Origin: Rubrivivax sp. | Lineage (GTDB): Bacteria; Pseudomonadota; Gammaproteobacteria; Burkholderiales; Burkholderiaceae_C | NCBI GenBank assembly: GCA_016789865.1 | Contig: JAEUPC010000078.1 | Location: 28,263 to 92,262 of the forward strand | DNA: 64,000 nt | Direction: 5' to 3' | Part shown: piece by piece, positions 28,628 to 36,318 of the stretch | How positions within the stretch are numbered: position 1 is the stretch's first letter | How the letters are laid out: each line of letters starts with the position of its first letter | Program-made: the position numbers and the translations under genes | Notes under the pieces: generated by a model | Told to the model about the DNA's origin: nothing | Databases searched by the model: none | Seen by the model: only the letters and a program-made list of their open reading frames with translations

Positions 28628-29443
28628 ATGGCTTCGAACTCACCGCTGCTCATCGGCGTCTCGGCGCGCATCTACTACCCCGGCTCGCAGGGGCCGCTGC
28701 CCGGCGTGTTCACCAAGACGCTGCACTACCTGGAGCAAAGCGTCGCGCACTGGGTGCTCTCGGGCCACGCGATGGCCGTGATGATCCCGGCCGTCACCAA
28801 GGACAGCATCGTGCTGCGCAGCGACCTCGACCTGCACGACTACGCGCAGGCGCTCGATGGCCTGGTGCTGCAAGGCGGCAACGACGTTGCGCCCGAATGC
28901 TACGGCGAGCAGCCGCTGCACCCCGACTGGGCCGGCGACGTGGTGCGCGACCGCTACGAGATCGAGCTCATCGACGCTTTCGTGAAGGCCGGCAAGCCGG
29001 TGTTCGGCATCTGCCGCGGCCTGCAGCTCATCAACGTGATGTTCGGCGGCACGCTGTGGCAGGACATCGCCACGCAGGTGAGCGGCTCGCGCGCGCATCG
29101 CGAGATCGGCAAGTACGAGCGCCACTTCCACGAGGTGGCGCTGGAGCCGGGCTCGCGGCTGGCTGCGCTGTACCCGGGCGTGGCTCGCGCCGTCACCAAC
29201 AGCATCCACCACCAGGCCATCAAGGCGCTGGCGCCGGGCTTCGAGGTCGAGGCGCGCTGCCCCGAAGACGGCACCGTCGAGGCCATCCGCCGGGTGCCCG
29301 CCGGCGGGGCACCAGGCGGCTTCGTCGCCGCCGTGCAATGGCACCCCGAGTTCCACGAACCCGGCAGCGCCGACACCTTCGACGACAGCCCCATGCTCGA
29401 GGACTTCCTGGCCGAGTGCCGGCGCGTCAAGGCCGCAGGCTGA
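28628..29443 (+). CDS. Gamma-glutamyl hydrolase, class I glutamine amidotransferase fold (PuuD-like)
   Basis: 271 residues. The nucleophile elbow is GICRGLQLIN with Cys129, and the catalytic pair is His239 and Glu241 in VQWHPEFHE. The substrate-side motif VLQGGNDVAPECYGEQP is typical of PuuD-type peptidases, which release glutamate from gamma-glutamyl-aminobutyrate-like compounds. With the GS-like ligase at 25294-26667 it would complete a glutamylation/deglutamylation cycle. Its 3' end overlaps the convergent sensor kinase gene by 17 nt. Confidence 0.88.
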   Translation: MASNSPLLIGVSARIYYPGSQGPLPGVFTKTLHYLEQSVAHWVLSGHAMAVMIPAVTKDSIVLRSDLDLHDYAQALDGLVLQGGNDVAPECYGEQPLHPDWAGDVVRDRYEIELIDAFVKAGKPVFGICRGLQLINVMFGGTLWQDIATQVSGSRAHREIGKYERHFHEVALEPGSRLAALYPGVARAVTNSIHHQAIKALAPGFEVEARCPEDGTVEAIRRVPAGGAPGGFVAAVQWHPEFHEPGSADTFDDSPMLEDFLAECRRVKAAG

Positions 29444-31658
29444 CCGCCGCGGCGGCCGGCTGGCCCGCCGCGGGCGCGCGCCGATGCAGGCAGCGCCACA
29501 GCACGTCGCGCAGGTGCGCGGCCTCCACCGGCTTGGCCAGGAAGGCGTCCATGCCGGCGGCTTCGGCCTCCTGGCGCTCACCCTCCAGCACGGCGGCCGT
29601 CAGCGCAACGATCGGCAGCGCCTCGCGCGGCCAGCGCTGCCGCAGCGCGCGCGTGGCCGCCAGGCCGTCGAGCTCGGGCATGTGGATGTCCATCAGCACC
29701 AGTTCGAACGGCTGCCCGCGCGCGGCCGCCGCCTCCACCTCGGCCACTGCCGCACGGCCATCGGGCACGGCGGTGGACTCGATCGACCACTGCGCCAGCA
29801 GCGCCTGGCCGATCAGGCGGTTGACCTCGTTGTCTTCGGCCAGCAGCACGCGTGCGCCGGCCAGGCGGCCGTCGTCGGCCACTGTCGACGCTGGCGCCGC
29901 CGTCGCCGCCGGCGCCGCACCGGCCTGCGGCGCAGCCGCCGGCAGCGGCAGCTCGATCCAGAAGCGGGCGCCCGCCCCCGGCACGCTGGTCACGCCGACA
30001 TCGCCTTGCATCAGGCCGGCGAGCTCACGGCAGATGGCCAGCCCCAGGCCCGTGCCGCCGGTGCGCCGGGCGCGCTCGGCGTCGAGCTGGGTGAACGGCT
30101 GAAAGAGCCGCGCCTGCTCGGACAGCGGAATGCCCGGCCCCTCGTCGGCCACCTCGAAGCGCAGCCGGTCCGCGCCGCCCCGGCGGACCCCGAGCGTCAC
30201 CGAGCCCCGCGCGCCGAACTTCAGCGCGTTGTTCAGGTAGTTGGTGAGCACCTGGCGCAGCCGCGCACCGTCGCCATGCACGCGCGCGGGCAGGTCCGCC
30301 GCGGCGTCGAACACCAGCCGCAGGCCCTGGGCTTCGCACAGCGCTGCGTAGGCGCGCTGCAGCGAGCGCAGCAGCTCACCGAGGTCGAAGTCCGACAGCC
30401 GCACCTGCAGGTGGCCGGCCTCGATCTTGGCCAGGTCGAGGATGTCGGAGATGACCGCGGTCAGCGCCGCGGCGCTGTCGCCCAACAGGTCGAGGTACTC
30501 ATTGCGCCGGGTGTCGTCGAGGCCGGGCTGGCGCGCCAGCTGGGCCAGCCCGACCAGGCCGTTCAGCGGCGTGCGGATCTCGTGGCTCACGTTGGCCAGG
30601 AACGCGCTCTTGGTGCGGCTGGCCGCCTCGGCAGCGTCGCGCGCCGCGGCCAGCGCGGCGCGGCGCTCGTGTTCGGCGGTCACGTCACGCCCGACGCCCC
30701 AGTACCCGATGAAGCGCCCGTCCTGGTCGAAGCGCGGCCGGCCGCTGATGGCCAGCTGCTCGCTGCGGCCGTCGGCGTCGGGCTGCGAATGCACCACCAG
30801 CTCGAAGGGCTGGTGGGCGCGCAGCGCCGCGACATGCGCGTCGCGTTCGGCCGGGGGCAGCCCGAGCCCCGGCGTCTCCCAGGGGTGGCAGCCGATGAAA
30901 GCCGGCGGCAGCTCGCCCGCGCTGAGCGGCACGTGCACCGTGGGCCGGGAAAAACGCAACTCGGCGTCCAGCTCCCAGTAGCGGTCGGCCGCAAAGCCCA
31001 GCAGCTCAGTGAGCGCCTGCTCGCGGCGCCGCATGGCCTGTTGCCAGCGTTGCACAGCATGGGCGATCAGCAGGCCCCAGACCAGCGCACCCAGCAGCAG
31101 CACGAGGTGGGCGATGAGATCGTCGACCAGCGGCGTGGCCGCCAGCCCCTGGCGGCTGTCGATCCAGCCGGCCGACTCCACGAGGTACAAGGCCACCACG
31201 CAGGCCAGCGCAGCCACACAGGCGACAACCGCTTCGCGCCGCCCGGCCAGCAGGGCCAGCAGGCACACCATCACCGGCGTCGCCCCCAGCGCGATCGTGC
31301 GCAGGCCCTGGCCGACGCCCAGGGCGATGCCATGCACGAGGACCATGCCCAGCAGCACCGCGGGAAGCATGCGCCGCTCGGGCAACGCGCCGCCGCGCCA
31401 GCGGCCAAGGATCGCGTAGCAGGTGCCCACCGCCAGGCAAGCGGCCACCAGCACGTTGCGCACATCGGGGGTGAGCGGCATCGGGCACCAGGCCAGGACC
31501 CCCGCCGCCACCGCGCTCAACGCGGCGCCGATGAAGAGGAACCACTGCGCGGGCGCCATGCCGCCCGGCGGTTCGCCGTCGTCGCCTTGCCCTGCCACCG
31601 CGGTTGTTGTTGGTATCACGCCCGCACCCTCAGCTCGCCTGCCGGCTCGCGGGGGCAT
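29427..31658 (-). CDS. Hybrid sensor histidine kinase with membrane head and receiver domain
   Basis: 743 residues. About six membrane segments span residues 36-205. A PAS-like region (about 215-330, ending YWGVGRDVTAEHE) follows. The dimerisation/phospho domain carries FLANVSHEIRTPLNGL with His359. The ATPase domain has the N-box at Asn477, DEGPGI and TGGTGLGL. A C-terminal receiver has Asp657 in LVLMDIHMPELDG and a KP motif in FLAKPVE. The architecture is that of phosphorelay kinases; no histidine phosphotransferase domain or partner regulator is encoded nearby. An alternative start at 31559 would remove 33 polar residues. The signal sensed is unknown. Confidence 0.92.
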   Translation of the reverse strand: MPPRAGRRAEGAGVIPTTTAVAGQGDDGEPPGGMAPAQWFLFIGAALSAVAAGVLAWCPMPLTPDVRNVLVAACLAVGTCYAILGRWRGGALPERRMLPAVLLGMVLVHGIALGVGQGLRTIALGATPVMVCLLALLAGRREAVVACVAALACVVALYLVESAGWIDSRQGLAATPLVDDLIAHLVLLLGALVWGLLIAHAVQRWQQAMRRREQALTELLGFAADRYWELDAELRFSRPTVHVPLSAGELPPAFIGCHPWETPGLGLPPAERDAHVAALRAHQPFELVVHSQPDADGRSEQLAISGRPRFDQDGRFIGYWGVGRDVTAEHERRAALAAARDAAEAASRTKSAFLANVSHEIRTPLNGLVGLAQLARQPGLDDTRRNEYLDLLGDSAAALTAVISDILDLAKIEAGHLQVRLSDFDLGELLRSLQRAYAALCEAQGLRLVFDAAADLPARVHGDGARLRQVLTNYLNNALKFGARGSVTLGVRRGGADRLRFEVADEGPGIPLSEQARLFQPFTQLDAERARRTGGTGLGLAICRELAGLMQGDVGVTSVPGAGARFWIELPLPAAAPQAGAAPAATAAPASTVADDGRLAGARVLLAEDNEVNRLIGQALLAQWSIESTAVPDGRAAVAEVEAAAARGQPFELVLMDIHMPELDGLAATRALRQRWPREALPIVALTAAVLEGERQEAEAAGMDAFLAKPVEAAHLRDVLWRCLHRRAPAAGQPAAAAVSLRP

Positions 31659-31851
31659 TCTGGATCATCGGCACCCGGCCTGGCCGGCTGGCCCGCACGC
31701 CGGGCCGCGGCCACGCGCCCGGCCGCGCAGGACTGCCGGGGCGCGCAGGCTCGCTGCGGGTGCTGCCTCACTGGCTATCATCCCCCGGCCCTGCCCGCTG
31801 CCGGCCCTGCGCGCTTGCCATGCCCCCTTCAGCGGCCCCCTTCGCACCCTC

Positions 31852-32739
31852 ATGACCCACCCTGGCGCCCTGCTGCTGGCCTTCATCGGTGCGCTCGGCC
31901 TGCCCGGCGGCGCCCGCGCTGCCGTGGATCTGGCCGCGCTGTGGGACTTCTCCAACCCGGCGGCCAGCGAGCAGCGTTTCCGCGACGCGCTGGCAGGCGC
32001 AGGTGGCGACGATGCGGTGATCCTCACGACGCAGATCGCGCGCACCCACGGCCTGCGGCGCGACCTTGCGCGAGCCAAGGAGGTGCTTGCCTCGCTGGAG
32101 CCGCGGCTGGCCGCGGCCGGCCCCGAGGCGCGCGTGCGCCACGCGCTGGAGTGGGGCCGCGCCCACATCTCGGCCGTGACGCGGCCCGACGAACGCACGC
32201 CCGAGGCTCTGGCCACCGCCCGCTCAGCCTACCAGCGCGCGCTGGCCGTGGCCACGGAAGGGCGGCTCGATGGGCTGGCCATCGACGCCGTGCACATGAT
32301 GGCCTTCGTCGACACCGCGCCGGCCGATCAGCTCAAGTGGAACCAGCAGGCGCTGGCGTTGGTCGTGGCGTCGGCGCAGCCCGAGGCCAAGGCCTGGGAA
32401 GCGTCGATCCGCAACAACCTCGCGCACTCGCTGCACCTGCTGGGGCGCCACGCCGAGTCGCTGCCGCACTACGAGCGCGCCCTGGCGCTGCGCCGGGCCA
32501 AGGGCAGCGCCCGCCAGGTGTACGTGGGCCGCTGGCTGGTGGCGCGTGCCCTGCGGCTCACCGGCCGGCTGGACGAGGCACTGGCGCTGCAGACGCGCCT
32601 CGAGGGCGAAATGCACGTCGTCGGCGGACCTGACCCCTTCGTCTTCGAAGAGATCGAACTCATTCATCGCGCCAGGGGCGATGCGGCCCGGGCCGCGGCC
32701 TACGCCGACAAGCTGGCCGCGGCGCGCCGCAAGTCCTGA
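31852..32739 (+). CDS. Exported TPR-repeat protein
   Basis: 295 residues from the ATG at 31852. A hydrophobic head (residues 5-23, ending ARAAVD) looks like a signal peptide. The rest is helical with tetratricopeptide-like pairs, for example SIRNNLAHSLHLLGRHAESLPHYERALALRR and VARALRLTGRLDEALALQ. It is likely a periplasmic scaffold or interaction protein; no catalytic motif is seen. It is divergent from the sensor kinase across about 190 bp and lies 36 nt before the aldehyde dehydrogenase gene. Confidence 0.75.
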   Translation: MTHPGALLLAFIGALGLPGGARAAVDLAALWDFSNPAASEQRFRDALAGAGGDDAVILTTQIARTHGLRRDLARAKEVLASLEPRLAAAGPEARVRHALEWGRAHISAVTRPDERTPEALATARSAYQRALAVATEGRLDGLAIDAVHMMAFVDTAPADQLKWNQQALALVVASAQPEAKAWEASIRNNLAHSLHLLGRHAESLPHYERALALRRAKGSARQVYVGRWLVARALRLTGRLDEALALQTRLEGEMHVVGGPDPFVFEEIELIHRARGDAARAAAYADKLAAARRKS

Positions 32740-32775
32740 TCCGCCCCGCCTTCGCTCCTGCCCATCGAGCACCTC

Positions 32776-34140
32776 ATGAAGATCTTCAACCCGGCCAACG
32801 GCGAGCTCATCGCCGAAGTCGCCGATGACGACGCGACCTCGGTCGCCGCCAAGGCCGCCGCTGCGCGCGCCGCGCAACCGGCCTGGGCCGCGGTGCCGAT
32901 GGCCCAACGGCTGGCCGCCGTGCAGCGCTTTCGCGCCAGTGTCGTGCGCGAGCTGGACACGCTGGCCGCCACGCTGACGCGCGAGGTCGGCAAGCCCATC
33001 GCGCAAGCCAGGAACGAGCTGAACGGCCTCTTGCCGCGGCTGGACTTCTTCCTCGAACAGGCCGAGGCCGCGGTGCGCGAAGAGCAGGTCTTCAGCGGCG
33101 GCGGCATGCAAGAGCAGATCACGCATGTGCCGCTGGGCGTGGTGGCCAACATCTCGGCGTGGAACTACCCGTGGTTCGTCGGCTGCAACGTCATCGTGCC
33201 GGCGCTGCTGACCGGCAACGCCGTGCTGTACAAACCCAGCGAGTGCGCCACGCTCACCGGTCAGGCCATCACCCGGCTCTTGCACGAGGCCGGCGTCCCG
33301 CGCGAAGTGATGCAGTGCCTGGTGGGCGGCGGCGAGGTCGGCGCGGCGCTGCTGGCACAGCGCATCGACGGCTTGTTCTTCACCGGCAGCCACGCCACCG
33401 GGCGGCGCATCGCGCACGCGCTGGCCGGCCGGCTCGTGAAGCTGCAGCTCGAACTCGGCGGCAAGGACCCCACCTACGTACGCGCCGACGCCGACCCGAA
33501 AGTCGCTGCCGAATCGCTGGCCGATGGCGCCATGTACAACACCGGCCAGAGCTGCTGCTCGGTGGAGCGCATCTACGTGCACGAGGCCGTGCATGACGAT
33601 TTCGTGCGGCACTTCCTGGCCACCGTGGCCACCTTCAAGGTCGGCGACCCGGCGGACCCCGGCACCTACATCGGGGCCATCACGCGCGCGCCACAGCTCG
33701 AGGTGCTGGAAGACCAGGTGCAGGACGCCGTGGCCAAGGGCGCCACGCTGCACGGCGGCGGCACCCGGCTGCCGGGCCCCGGCAACCACTTCCCGCCCAC
33801 GGTGCTGACCCACGTCGACCACCGCATGGAGGTGATGCGCGAAGAGAGCTTCGGCCCCGTCATCGGCATCCAGAAGGTGAAGGGCGACGACGAGGCCGTG
33901 GCGCTGATGAACGACACGCGCTACGGCCTCACGGCCGGCGTCTACACGAAGGACGAGGCGGCGGCGCGCGCACTCCTGGCGCGCGTGAACGCCGGCACGG
34001 TGTACTGGAACTGCTGCGACCGCGTGAGCCCGCGCCTGCCCTGGAGCGGCGTGGGCGACTCGGGCATCGGCCTGACGCTGGGCGTGGCCGGCATCCAGAC
34101 GTTCACGCGGCCGAAGGCGTGGCACTTGCGATCACCTTGA
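32776..34140 (+). CDS. NAD(P)-dependent aldehyde dehydrogenase
   Basis: 454 residues with the full aldehyde dehydrogenase core: SAWNYPWFVGCN, KPSE, the NAD-site FFTGSHATG, the general-base glutamate in LELGGKDP and the catalytic cysteine in NTGQSCCSVERIYV. It resembles betaine/amino-aldehyde and succinate-semialdehyde enzymes. The segment before the KPSE motif reads WNYP; as I recall, phosphonoacetaldehyde dehydrogenases have a histidine (NHP) there, so PhnY identity is doubtful. It could still oxidise phosphonoacetaldehyde or an aminoaldehyde. It overlaps the following HAD gene by 22 nt. Confidence 0.87.
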   Translation: MKIFNPANGELIAEVADDDATSVAAKAAAARAAQPAWAAVPMAQRLAAVQRFRASVVRELDTLAATLTREVGKPIAQARNELNGLLPRLDFFLEQAEAAVREEQVFSGGGMQEQITHVPLGVVANISAWNYPWFVGCNVIVPALLTGNAVLYKPSECATLTGQAITRLLHEAGVPREVMQCLVGGGEVGAALLAQRIDGLFFTGSHATGRRIAHALAGRLVKLQLELGGKDPTYVRADADPKVAAESLADGAMYNTGQSCCSVERIYVHEAVHDDFVRHFLATVATFKVGDPADPGTYIGAITRAPQLEVLEDQVQDAVAKGATLHGGGTRLPGPGNHFPPTVLTHVDHRMEVMREESFGPVIGIQKVKGDDEAVALMNDTRYGLTAGVYTKDEAAARALLARVNAGTVYWNCCDRVSPRLPWSGVGDSGIGLTLGVAGIQTFTRPKAWHLRSP

Positions 34141-34844
34141 AACCCCGCCTCACGCTCTTCGACCTCGACCACACGCTGCTCGAAGGCGACAGCGACGTGC
34201 TGTGGTGCGATTTCCTGATGCAGCGCGGCATGCTTGACCGGGTGCAGTTCGCCGCGCGCAACGCCGCGATGGAGCGCGACTACCGCGCGGGCACCGTCAG
34301 CACGCAGGCGTTCAGCGAGTTCTACGTCGCCACGCTGGCCGGCCGCGGGCCCGCGGCGTGGCACCCGTTGCGCGTGGCGTTCCTGCACGAAGTGGTGGCA
34401 CCCCGGCTGGGCGCCGCCGCCCGCGAACTGGTGCGCCAGCGTCAGCGTGACAGCGAGCTCGTCGTGCTCACCACCGCCACCAACCGCTACATCACCGAGC
34501 TCACCGCGGCCGAGCTCGGCATCGACCACCTCATCGCCACCGAGTGCGAACTCGGCGCCGACGGCGCCTTCACCGGGCGCACGCGCGGCACGCTGAACAT
34601 GCGCGAGGGCAAGCCCGTGCGCCTGCAGGCCTGGCTGGCCGAGCGCGGCCGGCGGCTGGCCGACTTCGAGTGCCTGGCCTACAGCGACTCGATGAACGAC
34701 ATCGCCTTGCTCGAGATGGCCGACCGCCCGCATGCGGTGCACCCCGACGAGCGCCTGGCCGCCATCGCCGCGCAGCGCGGCTGGCCGGTGCTGCACCTGC
34801 ACGGCCCCAAGGCGCGCTCCGCGCCTGCCCGCCCGCCTGAGTGA
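34119..34844 (+). CDS. HAD-superfamily phosphatase, family IB (SerB-like)
   Basis: 241 residues from a GTG at 34119; a TTG at 34137 overlapping the upstream stop as TTGA is an alternative start. The nucleophile motif is LFDLDHTLLEGDS, motif II is VVLTTATN, and the last motif reads AYSDSMNDIALL. Members of this group hydrolyse small phosphomonoesters such as phosphoserine. It lacks the features of phosphonoacetaldehyde hydrolase (PhnX). It is coupled to the aldehyde dehydrogenase gene. Confidence 0.83.
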   Translation: MALAITLKPRLTLFDLDHTLLEGDSDVLWCDFLMQRGMLDRVQFAARNAAMERDYRAGTVSTQAFSEFYVATLAGRGPAAWHPLRVAFLHEVVAPRLGAAARELVRQRQRDSELVVLTTATNRYITELTAAELGIDHLIATECELGADGAFTGRTRGTLNMREGKPVRLQAWLAERGRRLADFECLAYSDSMNDIALLEMADRPHAVHPDERLAAIAAQRGWPVLHLHGPKARSAPARPPE

Positions 34845-34875
34845 GCGCAGCGCGCCGCACCGCACCGCGACGGCC

Positions 34876-36318
34876 ATGAACAACACGCAGCACGGCCCCG
34901 GCCAGAGCGAGGGCGACGTCAACAGTTCGCCGCGCCGCGCCGCCTGGCAGCACGAACACCTGGACGAACCAAGCCGCGCGCTGCTGGCGCGCGACAGCGC
35001 CGCCTTCCTGCACCAGTCGGTGTCCACGCCGTGCCTGGCCGCCATCCGCAAGGCCGAGGGCATCTACATCGAAGACCTGGCCGGCCGCCGCTACCTCGAC
35101 TTCCACGGCAACAACGTGCACCACGTGGGCTACGCCCACCCGCACGTCATCGGCGCGATCAAGGCCCAGCTCGACGAACTGAGCTTCGCGCCGCGGCGCT
35201 TTGCCAGCGAGCGCGCGGTGCAGCTTGCCGAGGCGTTGTCGGCACGCTTTCGGGCCCTCACCGGCCGTGCCGGCCGCGTGCTCTTCACCACCGGCGGCAG
35301 CGATGCGGTGGAGGTGGCCCTCAAGCTCGCGCGCGTGGCCACCGGCCGCTTCAAGACGCTGAGCTTCTGGGACAGCTTCCATGGCGCGGGCTTCGGTGCG
35401 AGCAGCGTGGGCGGCGAGTCGCTGTTCCGCCACGGCCGCGCGGTGGGCCCGCTGTTGCCCGGCACCGAGCACGTGGCGCCGTTCGGCTGCTACCGCTGCG
35501 CCTACGGCCATGAGGTGAACGCCGAAGGCGAGCCCGACCTCGCGCGGTGCCGCCTGGCCTGCGCGGCGATGGTGAAGTACGTGCTCGAACGCGAAGGCGA
35601 CGTGGCCGCGGTGGTGGCCGAGCCGGCGCGCGCGGTACCGTTCATTCCGCCGCCAGGCTACTGGGCCGCCGTGCGCGAGGCCTGCCACGCGCACGGCACG
35701 CTGCTCATCTTCGACGAGATTCCCACGGGCCTGGGCAAGACCGGCCGCTTCTTCGCCGCCGAGCACGACGGCGCTGCGCCCGACATCGTGGTGCTGGGCA
35801 AGGCGCTCGGCGGCGGCGTGCTGCCGATCGCCGCGTGCATCGCGCGTGCCGATCTCAACGTGGCCGGCGACTACGCCTTCGGCCACTACACGCACGAGAA
35901 GAACCCGGTCACGTCGGCAGCGGCCTTGGCCACGCTGGAGGTGATCGACCGCGAAGGTCTCGTCGAACACGCGGCCAAGCTCGGCGCGCATGCGCTGGCA
36001 CGGCTGCAGGAAATGAAGCGGCGCCACGCGCTCATCGGCGATGTGCGCGGCCGTGGGCTGCTGCTGGGCCTGGACCTGGTGACCGACCGCGCGAGCAAGG
36101 CGCCGGCCGCCGACGCGGCCGACCGCATCCTCTACCGGGCGCTGGCCCAGGGGCTTTCCTTCAAGACGACGATGGGGAACGTGTTGACGCTGACACCGCC
36201 GCTGGTGACCACCTTCGCGCAGATGGACCAGGCGCTGGACATCCTCGAGGCCTGCATCGCCGAACAAGCGCCACACGGGGCTGCGGGTGCGGCGACGGCC
36301 ACCGGGTCCGCACGATGA
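34876..36318 (+). CDS. Class III PLP-dependent enzyme (aminotransferase or PbfA-like lyase)
   Basis: 480 residues from the ATG at 34876. The fold is complete: FTTGGSDAVEVALKLAR, EPARAVPFIPPPGYW, the PLP-binding LLIFDEIPTGLGKTG and the lysine in VVLGKALGGGVLP. A distinctive GHYTHEKNPVTSAA segment replaces the usual phosphate-binding loop of common aminotransferases. A sequence of this kind recalls PbfA, a lyase that turns (R)-1-hydroxy-2-aminoethylphosphonate into phosphonoacetaldehyde and often accompanies phnW. I cannot verify this without an alignment. The stop overlaps the next gene start as ATGA. Confidence 0.8.
   Translation: MNNTQHGPGQSEGDVNSSPRRAAWQHEHLDEPSRALLARDSAAFLHQSVSTPCLAAIRKAEGIYIEDLAGRRYLDFHGNNVHHVGYAHPHVIGAIKAQLDELSFAPRRFASERAVQLAEALSARFRALTGRAGRVLFTTGGSDAVEVALKLARVATGRFKTLSFWDSFHGAGFGASSVGGESLFRHGRAVGPLLPGTEHVAPFGCYRCAYGHEVNAEGEPDLARCRLACAAMVKYVLEREGDVAAVVAEPARAVPFIPPPGYWAAVREACHAHGTLLIFDEIPTGLGKTGRFFAAEHDGAAPDIVVLGKALGGGVLPIAACIARADLNVAGDYAFGHYTHEKNPVTSAAALATLEVIDREGLVEHAAKLGAHALARLQEMKRRHALIGDVRGRGLLLGLDLVTDRASKAPAADAADRILYRALAQGLSFKTTMGNVLTLTPPLVTTFAQMDQALDILEACIAEQAPHGAAGAATATGSAR

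Noticed and set aside
32776-34140. Aldehyde dehydrogenase considered as PhnY
   Set aside because: The expected histidine before the KPSE motif is replaced (WNYP), and the sequence is closer to amino-aldehyde enzymes. Kept as a general aldehyde dehydrogenase.
34119-34844. HAD protein considered as phosphonoacetaldehyde hydrolase PhnX
   Set aside because: Its motifs are those of the SerB-like IB group; the PhnX cap with its Schiff-base lysine is not seen.
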